Positions 20,063-27,507 of a DNA stretch of 36,831 bases are shown here, piece by piece (the first letter of the stretch is position 1; the number at the start of each line of letters is the position of its first letter). Made by a program: the position numbers and the translations under genes. The stretch is taken from the IMG/VR virus record IMGVR_UViG_3300029264_000275, positions 1-36,831 of that record. The stretch is one strand, 5' to 3'. The DNA comes from a virus. Under the pieces are notes generated by a model. The model saw nothing but the letters and a program-made list of their open reading frames with translations, was not told the DNA's origin and did not search any database.

Positions 20063-21863
20063 CACCGGCGTTATGCACAGGTCTTTTGACCTTAGCCGTG
20101 ACGCAATAGACGAAGAGGCCCGTACAGTTGAACTGGCCTTTTCTAGCGAGTCACCCGTTCAGCGGTGGTTCGGCGATGAAATCTTGGACCATGACCCTAA
20201 ATCTATTCGCCTTGGCCGGTTGAATGATGGTGGCCCTGTCCTTGTGGACCACGACGGCACCGATCATGTCGGCGTCGTTGAGTCTGTAGTAATTTCAGGC
20301 GACCGGGTGGGCCGGGCAAAGGTGCGCTTTGGGAAAAGCGCCCGCGCTGATGAAATTTGGCAGGATGTAAAAGACGGTATAAGAAAATCCGTTTCTGTTG
20401 GCTACCGAATCCACAAAATGACTTTGGAATCTGAAACCGACGGCATGGAATCATACCGCGCGACAGACTGGGAACCGTACGAAATAAGCATGGTAAGTGT
20501 GCCAGCCGACGCCCAAGTGGGAATCGGTCGCTCTGAAATGCTATCCAAACCTAACGCTTTGGGCGGCGAACACGTCACAGAAGTCACAAACATTGAAATT
20601 AAACAATTAAAGGAATCCATAATGGAAACTAAAGCACTAGAAGCCGCACCAGTTGTGGACAATGCAGCAGCAATCGAAGACGTAAGAAAAGCCGAATTAG
20701 GCCGCATTACTGAAATTGAAGCAATGGGAAGTCAGCACGGCTTTGCAACAGACGCCCGCGCGGCAATTAATAGCGGTCAATCTGCTAATAAATTCCGTAG
20801 TCACGTATTAAATAACATCTCAAAGCCAGCCCCGGTAATTGATACGGATATTGGTTTGACCGCCAAAGAAGTTCGCAGCTTTTCCTTTATGCGAGCCATT
20901 CACGCACTAGCAAACCCAAGCGACCGCCGCGCACAAGAGGCCGCCGCATTTGAGTTTGAAGCATCGCGCGCCGCATCTGAGAAAATGGGCCGCCAAGCTA
21001 CTGGCTTGTTTGTACCGTCCGACGTTTTAAAGCGTGATTACACAGTTGGCACAGCCACAGCGGGCGGTAACACTGTATCTACTGACCTACTAACCAATAG
21101 CTTTATTGATAAGTTAGAAAACAGTATGCAAGTGGCTAACTTGGGCGCAACTATCCTGCGCGATTTGCAAGGCAATATTGCAATTCCCCGCCAAACAGGT
21201 GGTGCAACGGCGTATTGGGTTGCTGAGTCTGGTGCTGTAACTGAAAGCCAAGCGGCGTTTGATCAGGTCCAACTTTCCCCGAAAACTGTTGGCGCATATT
21301 CAGATTTATCTCGGAAATTATTGCTCCAAAGTTCAATGGATATTGAATCGTTTATCCGCAATGAGCTTTCCATGCGTCTTGCCCTAGCAATCGACGACAA
21401 AGCAATTAACGGCGACGGAAGCAACAATACACCAACGGGCATTTTGTCTACTACCGGCATTGGTTCGGTTGCTTTTGAAACTGAGCGCAACCCAACATTT
21501 GGCGAGATGGTTGACATTGAAACCCAGGTTTCTCAGGACAACGCGCTAATAGGTTCACTTGCCTATATGACCACCGCCGCAATGGCTGGCAGTCTAAAGC
21601 AAAAAGCCAAGGATACTGGTTCGGGCCAATTCATTCTGGCCGGTGGCCAGGCTAACGGCTACAACGTCGCAGTGACCAATCAATGTGCGGCTCACACTGC
21701 CATTTTTGGCAATTGGGCTGACTTGGTTATAGCAATGTGGGGCGGTCTAGATATTAATGTCGATACGTCTACCGGTTCAACCTCTGGCACTGTCCGGGTC
21801 GTTGCGCTGCAAGATGTAGATGTGGCAGTACGTCACGCTCAGAGCTTCGCTAAAGGCGTTTAA
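20043..21863 (+). CDS. Fused prohead protease and HK97-fold major capsid protein
   Basis: This 606-residue protein joins two head functions. Residues 1-170 match HK97-type prohead proteases: His70 in VDHDG and Ser116/Ser118 in RKSVSVGYR, followed by the family ISMVSVPADAQVGIG. Residues 190-290 are charged and helical, resembling a scaffold or delta domain (KAELGRITEIEA, SFMRAIHALA). From about 310 to the end it matches HK97-fold capsids (TGGNTVSTDLLTNSFIDKL, LSRKLLLQSSMDIESFIRNE, DGSNNTPTGIL). The protease would cut its own junction during maturation. An internal ATG at 20622 with a strong ribosome site could give a separate 413-residue scaffold-capsid product. Confidence 0.9.
   Translation: MINKTINTGVMHRSFDLSRDAIDEEARTVELAFSSESPVQRWFGDEILDHDPKSIRLGRLNDGGPVLVDHDGTDHVGVVESVVISGDRVGRAKVRFGKSARADEIWQDVKDGIRKSVSVGYRIHKMTLESETDGMESYRATDWEPYEISMVSVPADAQVGIGRSEMLSKPNALGGEHVTEVTNIEIKQLKESIMETKALEAAPVVDNAAAIEDVRKAELGRITEIEAMGSQHGFATDARAAINSGQSANKFRSHVLNNISKPAPVIDTDIGLTAKEVRSFSFMRAIHALANPSDRRAQEAAAFEFEASRAASEKMGRQATGLFVPSDVLKRDYTVGTATAGGNTVSTDLLTNSFIDKLENSMQVANLGATILRDLQGNIAIPRQTGGATAYWVAESGAVTESQAAFDQVQLSPKTVGAYSDLSRKLLLQSSMDIESFIRNELSMRLALAIDDKAINGDGSNNTPTGILSTTGIGSVAFETERNPTFGEMVDIETQVSQDNALIGSLAYMTTAAMAGSLKQKAKDTGSGQFILAGGQANGYNVAVTNQCAAHTAIFGNWADLVIAMWGGLDINVDTSTGSTSGTVRVVALQDVDVAVRHAQSFAKGV
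20609..20624 (+). promoter_or_regulatory. Internal ribosome site and in-frame start for a separate capsid product
   Basis: TAAAGGA sits about 8 bases before ATG at 20622, codon 194 of the fusion and in the same frame. Initiation here would give METKALEAAP, a capsid precursor lacking the protease, parallel to lambda C/Nu3 where an internal start yields a second product. Confidence 0.6.
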
Positions 21864-21870
21864 GCACTAA

Positions 21871-21890
21871 GGGCGGGGTAAAACCCGCCC
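21871..21890 (+). promoter_or_regulatory. GC-rich hairpin after the capsid gene
   Basis: GGGCGGG and CCCGCCC form a perfect 7-bp stem with a 6-nt loop, 8 bases after the capsid stop. There is no following T run, so it is more likely an mRNA-stabilising structure or partial attenuator than a strong terminator. Confidence 0.6.
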
Positions 21891-21907
21891 ATTAACTAGA
21901 GGTTTTT

Positions 21908-22075
21908 ATGCAAGTAAAAATTTTAAGTTCAACCGCTGCAAGCGGTACAGATTTGTTGGCTGGTTCAGTCGCTACAGTAAGCGATAAGGACGGGCAGACA
22001 CTAATTGCAATGGGTAAAGCCGAGGCCTACACAGCGCCAGCTAAACCCGTTAAAGCAGCAAAGAAAAAGGGCTAA
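21908..22075 (+). CDS. Small post-capsid protein
   Basis: The 55-residue protein starts MQVKILSSTAASGTDLLAGS and ends in an Ala/Lys-rich tail (KPVKAAKKKG). A beta-rich SH3-like N-terminus and basic tail are common for short proteins encoded directly after phage capsid genes. AGAGG lies 6 bases before the ATG. Its exact role in head decoration or assembly cannot be determined here. Confidence 0.7.
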   Translation: MQVKILSSTAASGTDLLAGSVATVSDKDGQTLIAMGKAEAYTAPAKPVKAAKKKG

Positions 22076-22078
22076 ATA

Positions 22079-22357
22079 ATGGCTTTTCTAGAAGATTTCA
22101 CCGAGTTTTTAAGCACTGACGATTTTGCAGTAGATGCAGAAATCGCGGGCGATACAGTAACGGGAATCTTTGAGGAATCATTTATAGAAAGCCTGGGCGT
22201 AGAGACTTTGACGCCTATTTTTAATTGTGTTTTGGCAGACGTATCAAGCGTTAATTATGGTGACGCGGTGACCGTAAATAATACGACGTACCACGTCACC
22301 GGGATTCAAAAAGACGGTACCGGCATGGTCGCTTTAATTCTTGGCGGGCCAGGTTAA
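22079..22357 (+). CDS. Head-tail attachment protein, lambda FII-like
   Basis: This 92-residue acidic protein has the FII pattern: an N-terminal disordered/acidic stretch followed by a beta barrel with TVTGIFEESF, VLADVSSVNYGDAVTVNNTT and YHVTGIQKDGTGMVALIL. FII caps the filled head and makes the surface for tail docking. The order capsid, small gene, FII-like, U-like and tube supports it. The stop overlaps the next ATG by 1 base. Confidence 0.75.
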   Translation: MAFLEDFTEFLSTDDFAVDAEIAGDTVTGIFEESFIESLGVETLTPIFNCVLADVSSVNYGDAVTVNNTTYHVTGIQKDGTGMVALILGGPG

Positions 22358-22794
22358 TGGCGCATCCTAGACAACAAATACGCGAGCAAATGCTGGCCAC
22401 CTTAACCGGACTGACTACCACAGGCGCGAATGTTTACGACACGAAGTTAAACGCCTATGGCGACTTTCCGTGTATTACCATATTTGCTGACACTGACACA
22501 GTGGACGAGGATAAAAGCAGTAACCCTAGGGCATGGCATGACTTAGCCATTCGCCTAGAAGTTCGGGCGCGGGTCGCCTCAACGGTAGCCAATGAAATCG
22601 ATACAATTTGTGCGGAAATAGAAGCTGCTATCTATGCCGACAGGACATTAAACGCAAAGTTAGTTGATGTATTTATTAGTCAAACTCAGATTGAATACTC
22701 AGTCGAGGCCGAGCTTCCAATAGGCCTGGCAACGCTTAGTTTATCAGCCGCTTATAGAGTTATTCCAACGGACCCGACGACGATTTCAAACTAG
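22357..22794 (+). CDS. Tail terminator protein, lambda gpU-like
   Basis: The 145-residue protein begins with a helix typical of tail terminators (HPRQQIREQMLATLTGL), then FPCITIFADTDTVDEDKSS and a strand-rich core LAIRLEVRARVAS, as in gpU. gpU hexamers stop tail-tube growth at the right length and join tail to head. In lambda the order is FII-Z-U-V; here Z is missing between FII and U. It is coupled to the FII-like gene by a 1-base overlap. Confidence 0.75.
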   Translation: MAHPRQQIREQMLATLTGLTTTGANVYDTKLNAYGDFPCITIFADTDTVDEDKSSNPRAWHDLAIRLEVRARVASTVANEIDTICAEIEAAIYADRTLNAKLVDVFISQTQIEYSVEAELPIGLATLSLSAAYRVIPTDPTTISN

Positions 22795-22804
22795 AGGAAA
22801 ATCT

Positions 22805-22963
22805 ATGTTGATGTTTAAAAAAGATTGTATGCCGGTGGATGTTTTACCGGACAGTGTTTCCACAATGGAAAAGCGGGGGTGGGCAGTAACCCCGACTAAA
22901 CAACCAGCCAAAAAAACGAAAGCCAAAACAACCAAAGAGGAAGTAAACAATGGCAATTCATAA
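22805..22963 (+). CDS. Small basic protein before the tail tube gene
   Basis: The 52-residue protein starts MLMFKKDCMPVDVLPDSVST and has a Lys/Thr-rich second half. GAGGAAA precedes the start by about 6 bases. Its 3' end overlaps the tube gene's start by 14 bases in another frame, so translation is probably coupled. The family is unknown. A role in tail assembly is inferred from position. Confidence 0.6.
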   Translation: MLMFKKDCMPVDVLPDSVSTMEKRGWAVTPTKQPAKKTKAKTTKEEVNNGNS

Positions 22964-23336
22964 AGGTAGCGAAGGCGTGGTAAAAGTCGGAACAAGTACC
23001 ATCGCCGAAGTAATGGAATGGGCGCTAAACGAGCAAAGCGACCCTATAGAAACGACAAACCTAGCGGCAACGTCTCGCACTTATATAGCGGGCAAACCTA
23101 GTGCCAGCGGGTCTATTACTTGTCATTTTGACGAAGCAGACACCGACGGCCAGGGCGCAATGACGCCAGGGGCATCGCTTACTTTAAATCTTTTCCCAGC
23201 AGGGTCAGGCGCAAACGATCCAACCGCCACCTTTTCGGCGCTAATTTCTAGCATTGATCGCGCAAGCGGTGGCGGCGACGGCATTGTGGCGTCTACATTT
23301 AATTTCACAGTTTCAGGTGCGGTGGCTTGGTCATAA
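22950..23336 (+). CDS. Major tail tube protein, gpV-like N-terminal fold
   Basis: This 128-residue protein is the likely tail tube subunit. KGSEGVVKVGTSTIAEVMEW opens the tube fold, followed by DPIETTNLAATSRTYIAGKP, SGSITCHFDEAD and a final FNFTVSGAVAWS strand. The length equals a single tube domain without the C-terminal Ig-like domain of lambda gpV. Position before the tail chaperone genes and tape measure agrees. GAGGAAGTAA lies upstream of the ATG. Confidence 0.85.
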   Translation: MAIHKGSEGVVKVGTSTIAEVMEWALNEQSDPIETTNLAATSRTYIAGKPSASGSITCHFDEADTDGQGAMTPGASLTLNLFPAGSGANDPTATFSALISSIDRASGGGDGIVASTFNFTVSGAVAWS

Positions 23337-23357
23337 TTGCTATTCAAACCTAACAGT

Positions 23358-23448
23358 TAGGCGGTTTTATAGCAATTTTGCTAAACGGCGTTCCCCCGAT
23401 GCGCCTATAAACCGCCTACTTTTAACAATCGGGTAAATATAATCGGGG
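23358..23448 (+). promoter_or_regulatory. Structured leader before the tail chaperone gene
   Basis: TAGGCGG...TATAG (23358-23372) pairs with CTATAAACCGCCTA (23405-23418), one bulge, closing a 32-nt loop that contains a nested AGCAA/TTGCT hairpin. CCCCGAT (23394-23400), in the loop, is complementary to ATCGGGG (23442-23448), the ribosome site of the next gene, and also largely to a copy at 23428. This could limit chaperone translation or cause partial termination between tube and chaperone genes. Confidence 0.5.
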
Positions 23449-23454
23449 TTTTAT

Positions 23455-23790
23455 ATGAGTGAATTACTAGAATTAATCGAGGCAGAATTTAAAGAAAAGC
23501 TAGCGGTTATCAAAAGTATTGAGGTGCCAGAGTGGAAAATTACCATCTATTTTAGGCAGTCAATGACATTTAAACAGCAAGCCGAGATTTTAGCCCTCAC
23601 AAACAAAGATTTGCACGTCGACGCAATCGTAATGACGTTGATTCTGCGCGCTTTAGATGTAGACGAAAAACCATTATTTAAGCCGATTGATAAAGTTAGG
23701 CTTAAACGAGGAAACCCCGACATTATTAGTCGTATTGTTACGGAGATGGGGGGCGACGATTTAGACGTTGACGACGCGGAAAAAAACTAA
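23455..23790 (+). CDS. Tail assembly chaperone, lambda gpG-like (unshifted product)
   Basis: This 111-residue protein is the short product of the G/GT pair. Features are an N-terminal helix, EVPEWKITIYFRQSMTFKQQ, and a C-terminal acidic end (GGDDLDVDDAEKN). gpG-type proteins coat the tape measure during tail assembly and are not in the final virion. The stop comes directly after the slippery heptamer A-AAA-AAC, so most ribosomes make this form. GGGG, seven bases before the ATG, can be masked by the leader structure. Confidence 0.85.
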   Translation: MSELLELIEAEFKEKLAVIKSIEVPEWKITIYFRQSMTFKQQAEILALTNKDLHVDAIVMTLILRALDVDEKPLFKPIDKVRLKRGNPDIISRIVTEMGGDDLDVDDAEKN

Positions 23791-23927
23791 TAAAGGCCCA
23801 TGATTTGCGATTCTGCATGTCGCTGGCCGAGCATTTACACAAGAGCTTGGCCGAAATCATGGACCTTACATTAGTAGAGCTAACACTATGGGCAGCGTAT
23901 TTCAGGATTAAAAATGGCGACAAATAA
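23455..23927 (+). CDS. Tail assembly chaperone G-T fusion by -1 ribosomal frameshift
   Basis: At the heptamer A-AAA-AAC (23781-23787), in the correct zero-frame phase and just before TAA, a -1 slip continues as KLIKAHDLRF and then SLAEIMDLTLVELTLWAAYF to a stop at 23925-23927, giving about 157 residues. The added 46-residue T part shows the ELTLWAAYF motif found in T domains, which contact the tail tube protein while G binds the tape measure. The T frame has no good start of its own, so frameshifting is the expected route, as in lambda. The end overlaps the tape measure start. Confidence 0.85.
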
Positions 23928-25932
23928 CCTACAAATTAAAATTTCCGCAAAGAACAAAACCGCCAGGGCGTTTCGAGCTGTAAAAGCTGGCCTGGGTGGG
24001 ATTGCTTCGGCGGCTTTTTCAATGCGTACCGCCATTGGCTTGGCGGCTGGCGTCGCTGGCCTTGGCTACCTTGCCAAAAAGTCGCTTGATGCTACCGATG
24101 AAATGGCCAAAATGTCCAGGGCTATTGGCGTGAGTGTGGAAAATCTCCAAAGATACCACCATGCAGCGAGCTTGGGCGGCTTGACCACCAAACAGCTAAA
24201 TAAAGCTGTGCAGAAATTAGCAATTAATATCCAAGAAGTATCAACCGGGGTCGGTGAGGCGAAAGCCGCGTTTGACCAATACGGAATTGCCACCAAAAAT
24301 ACCGACGGCTCACTAAGGACTGTCGAGGCCGTAATGGGCGACGTGGCAGACTCTATGGCGGGAATTACCAACAAGACTGAATTAGCCGCCTTTGCCTATG
24401 ATATTTTTGGGGCGCGCGGGGCTGCAATGGTGAACGTCTTGAAGGACGGCAAGCAGGCCTTGATAGCCTCCATGCGTGAGGCTGACAAATTCGGCCTGGT
24501 AATGAGCACAAAAATGGTTCAGGGCGTCGAAGATGCAAACGATGCTATAACCCGCTTTACTTCATATTTAGGCGTTGTATTTAACAGAGTAGTGGCAAAC
24601 CTAGCCCCCACAATTCAAACCGCAACCGATGCTTTGCGCGAATTTGTGGAGATGAAAATTAACAAAGCGGGCGGCATTGCGGAGTTTGCCAAAAACATTG
24701 CTATCAGTGTATTAGAGGCCACAAAGTCGATTATTTCCGGCTTTAACATGGTGATTAATTCCGTTATTTCGCTGGCCAATAAATTAAACTTTGTTTCGGA
24801 CATTTGGGCCAAGCTATTTGGCGACCAGCGGATGACTAAAGATGTAAAAAAAGAAATAGATCGAATAAGCGATTCTATTGTGGCTACCGTCATAAGTTCT
24901 GAAAAATGGTATGGCGTCACCAAGCAAGGTGCCAAAGAGGCTATTTTAGGCTACCGCGCACAGCAAGAACAGCTAGAAAACTTAATCGCCACAGGGCAAA
25001 CGTATACGCCGGCTAAAAATGTCAGCTTAATCGATCTTACTGCAACCGAAGACGCTATAGACGGTCTTTTATTGCAGTTAAATCGTGTGGATATGGGCGA
25101 TACAACCATCAAAGCGGCGACGGTCGATAATTCAAGCAATAATGCGCGAATTGAATTAGAAAAAAAGACTAGCGCAATTCTTAGAGCTGCAAGGCTAGAT
25201 CATTTTGCTTCTATTCAAATGTCGCAAACTAGGTTCCAGGCGCACCAAGTCGAAAATGAAAAAAAAGCGAATGAAAAAATACTAAGAATGGCTCACGGCT
25301 TACATGGAACCTTGCGGAATGTGCAAGAAAAAACAGCCATGGAAGAAGCCGCCGCGAACGATTATAAGATTCGCCAGGCTTATACCTTGTACGGCGTTTA
25401 CCGAACAGTAGGCGAGAAAACCCAAACGATTTGGGAAGAAACGGCCGACAATATCAAAAGCGCATACGATGCGATAAGCGATTCAATTACCAACACATTA
25501 ACAGATTTACTGGTTGATGGTGGAAATTGGGGCGACGCAATGAAAAGCATAATTAATGACGTTTACAAAGAATTTATAAGAAAGCAAATTTCACAGCCGC
25601 TCGTAAATGCCGGAAGTAACGCAATGGGCAGCTTTTTTAATAATATATTTTCCCCTGTGCCCGCCGGTGTAACTGGCCCGCGCGCCATGGGTGGACCCGT
25701 GGGGGCAAATAAGAGCTTTTTGGTCGGTGAATCAGGACCTGAAATTTTTACCCCGTCATCTAATGGCCAGATTACGGCTAATGGTGCAGAAAGCCAGCCT
25801 GTAAATATTACCTATAATATTAAAAGCTGGGATAGCCGCGACACTATGACCACATTGCAACAAAACGCGCCGCAAATTGTCGGCATTATTCAAGAAGCGT
25901 TCCAGAAACGTGGACAGCGAGGGTTTGCATAA
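23914..25932 (+). CDS. Tape measure protein
   Basis: This 672-residue protein sets tail length; at about 0.15 nm per residue it predicts a tail near 100 nm. The N-terminus (LQIKISAKNKTARAFRAVKA) and the hydrophobic Gly/Ala segment near 27-52 are typical. KMSRAIGVSVENLQRYHHAA and FDIYGARGA-like patterns also match tape measures. A second hydrophobic region lies near 260-300. The C-terminus has GGPVGANKSFLVGESGPEIF, a motif of tape measure ends. No lysozyme domain is seen. It follows the G-T chaperone as in lambda. Confidence 0.92.
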   Translation: MATNNLQIKISAKNKTARAFRAVKAGLGGIASAAFSMRTAIGLAAGVAGLGYLAKKSLDATDEMAKMSRAIGVSVENLQRYHHAASLGGLTTKQLNKAVQKLAINIQEVSTGVGEAKAAFDQYGIATKNTDGSLRTVEAVMGDVADSMAGITNKTELAAFAYDIFGARGAAMVNVLKDGKQALIASMREADKFGLVMSTKMVQGVEDANDAITRFTSYLGVVFNRVVANLAPTIQTATDALREFVEMKINKAGGIAEFAKNIAISVLEATKSIISGFNMVINSVISLANKLNFVSDIWAKLFGDQRMTKDVKKEIDRISDSIVATVISSEKWYGVTKQGAKEAILGYRAQQEQLENLIATGQTYTPAKNVSLIDLTATEDAIDGLLLQLNRVDMGDTTIKAATVDNSSNNARIELEKKTSAILRAARLDHFASIQMSQTRFQAHQVENEKKANEKILRMAHGLHGTLRNVQEKTAMEEAAANDYKIRQAYTLYGVYRTVGEKTQTIWEETADNIKSAYDAISDSITNTLTDLLVDGGNWGDAMKSIINDVYKEFIRKQISQPLVNAGSNAMGSFFNNIFSPVPAGVTGPRAMGGPVGANKSFLVGESGPEIFTPSSNGQITANGAESQPVNITYNIKSWDSRDTMTTLQQNAPQIVGIIQEAFQKRGQRGFA

Positions 25933-26531
25933 TGTCGGGTGTATTTCCAACCACAGTGGCCCTGTCTAGCATGACCATCACAAGCGTGGAGCCTACTTTA
26001 GTCTCTGCCACTCATAGTCTAAAGCGACAGGTTAGAAGCCGTGGCGGGCAGCGTTGGGGCTTGCGTGGAAGCTATGCACCGTTAACCCGCGCCCAGGCCG
26101 CCGAATTGTTTGCTTTTTCTGTAAAGCAGGGCGGCCAGTTTGAGAAATTTACAATTGTACCGCCTACAGTCTCCACCCCAATGGGCGTGGCCACAGGGTC
26201 GCCGCTGGTCAATGGCGCACACGCGGCCGGCGAAACCACAATAGGTACTAATGGCTGGACAAACTCAACCACGGACATTATGAAAGCGGGCGATTATCTG
26301 AAATTCGGGCACGATAAGGTTTACATGATCGTAGCTGATTCAACAAGTGGCAGCACCGGAGCTGCGACGCTAACTATTCACCCCGCACTAATAACCGCCC
26401 TGTCAAACGATGAACCAATCACAGTCTCAAACGTTCCCTTTACTGTGGCTTTTGCAAGCGACCAGCAAGACATTAGCGAGGCCGCAAGCGGCACGTTTGG
26501 TTTTAGTATTAGCTTGGTCGAGGTGGCGTAA
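25932..26531 (+). CDS. Minor tail / distal tail-type protein
   Basis: The 199-residue protein starts SGVFPTTVALSSMTITSVEP and has HSLKRQVRSRGGQRWGLRGS and LTRAQAAELFAFSVKQGGQF, features of a family placed right after the tape measure and before DUF2163-type proteins. Those proteins make up the tail tip. The C-terminal half carries a probable beta-sandwich insert (about 85-150) with many Thr and Gly. Starts and stops overlap both neighbours. A distal tail (Dit-like) role is inferred from position. Confidence 0.6.
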   Translation: MSGVFPTTVALSSMTITSVEPTLVSATHSLKRQVRSRGGQRWGLRGSYAPLTRAQAAELFAFSVKQGGQFEKFTIVPPTVSTPMGVATGSPLVNGAHAAGETTIGTNGWTNSTTDIMKAGDYLKFGHDKVYMIVADSTSGSTGAATLTIHPALITALSNDEPITVSNVPFTVAFASDQQDISEAASGTFGFSISLVEVA

Positions 26532-27094
26532 TGCGCACCACTAGCGCGGCCGTATCGGCGCAAATAGCAGCAAGCAAAAACACCCCCGTACACCTGGTGG
26601 AAATTACTTTAGGCGGCACAGTTTATAGAATGACTGACGCCTACATTCCCCTAACCTGGAACGGTAATGATTACAGCCAGGCGGGGCACTTCTTGGGGTT
26701 TTCGGACATTGAGGAAAGCACCACGTTACAAGTTAGTAAACTCACAGTGTCATTAAGCGCGATTGATCGTGTATACGTTTCTTTATTGCTCGCTCAAGAT
26801 TATTTAGACCGCCCATTAAGTATTTATAAAGGGTTTTTAGACGCTGCCAGCGCGCTAGTGGCTGACCCTTTGCTAGTTTTTGACGGCCGCATTGATTCGC
26901 CGATGATTCAAGAAAACCCCGAAAACGGAACGGCGACCATTGCTATTACGGCGTCAAATTCTTGGGTGGATTTTGAAAGACGTATAGGCCGTTTTACGAA
27001 TCACGAAGGGCAACAAAACCACTTCCCTGGCGACTTGGGGCTAAATTTTTCTAGTGAGATTGTGAAAGACCTGGTGTGGGGAAAAGCTGAGTGA
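26531..27094 (+). CDS. DUF2163/BR0599-like tail tip protein
   Basis: The 187-residue protein begins with an Ala/Thr-rich helix and then VHLVEITLGGTVYRMTDAYI, NGNDYSQAGHFLGFSDIEES and the typical VFDGRIDSPMIQENPENGTA. It ends FERRIGRFTNHEGQQNHFPG, seen at the end of BR0599/DUF2163-type proteins known from phage and gene-transfer-agent tail tips. The function may be gpL-like, joining the tube to the central tip. It is coupled to both neighbours by short overlaps. Confidence 0.8.
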   Translation: MRTTSAAVSAQIAASKNTPVHLVEITLGGTVYRMTDAYIPLTWNGNDYSQAGHFLGFSDIEESTTLQVSKLTVSLSAIDRVYVSLLLAQDYLDRPLSIYKGFLDAASALVADPLLVFDGRIDSPMIQENPENGTATIAITASNSWVDFERRIGRFTNHEGQQNHFPGDLGLNFSSEIVKDLVWGKAE

Positions 27095-27507
27095 TAAACG
27101 AACAGGCGCTGTATAAATTCGTTGAAGATCGCCGGCAAGCGGGTTTTGTTTGGGGCGTGAATGACTGCAATATTTTGTGCCTTAGTTGGCTAGACATTTT
27201 AACCGGAGCTAATACGGTGGATTTGCTCAAAGGTAAATATAAAACCGCACTAGGCGCGGCAAAGTACCAGGTTAAATATGGACAACGATTAATTGAGGGT
27301 ATCAAAGCCCATGGCGGCGTCGAGATAGAGCCAGGGTTTCAACAGGAAGGTGATTTTATTATTAGTCATGGCAAAAAATGGGATTGTGGCCATATCTGCC
27401 TGGGTAAATATTTGCTAAGTGCTGGACCTGAAAGCGGTTGCACTATTTATAAATTAGATACTTTTATCGGTTACACAGTTTTAAGGGTTGAAACATGCCA
27501 CAAGTAG
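27091..27507 (+). CDS. DUF6950 / NlpC-P60-like tail tip protein
   Basis: This 138-residue protein contains GFVWGVNDCNILCLSWLDIL, with Cys in the position of an NlpC/P60 catalytic Cys, and CGHICLGKYLL with the matching His. It fits the DUF6950 family, which replaces the lambda gpK-type peptidase between tail tip L-like and J-like genes. It could cut peptidoglycan during DNA entry, although some family members may be inactive. The ATG overlaps the previous stop by 4 bases. Confidence 0.75.
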   Translation: MINEQALYKFVEDRRQAGFVWGVNDCNILCLSWLDILTGANTVDLLKGKYKTALGAAKYQVKYGQRLIEGIKAHGGVEIEPGFQQEGDFIISHGKKWDCGHICLGKYLLSAGPESGCTIYKLDTFIGYTVLRVETCHK

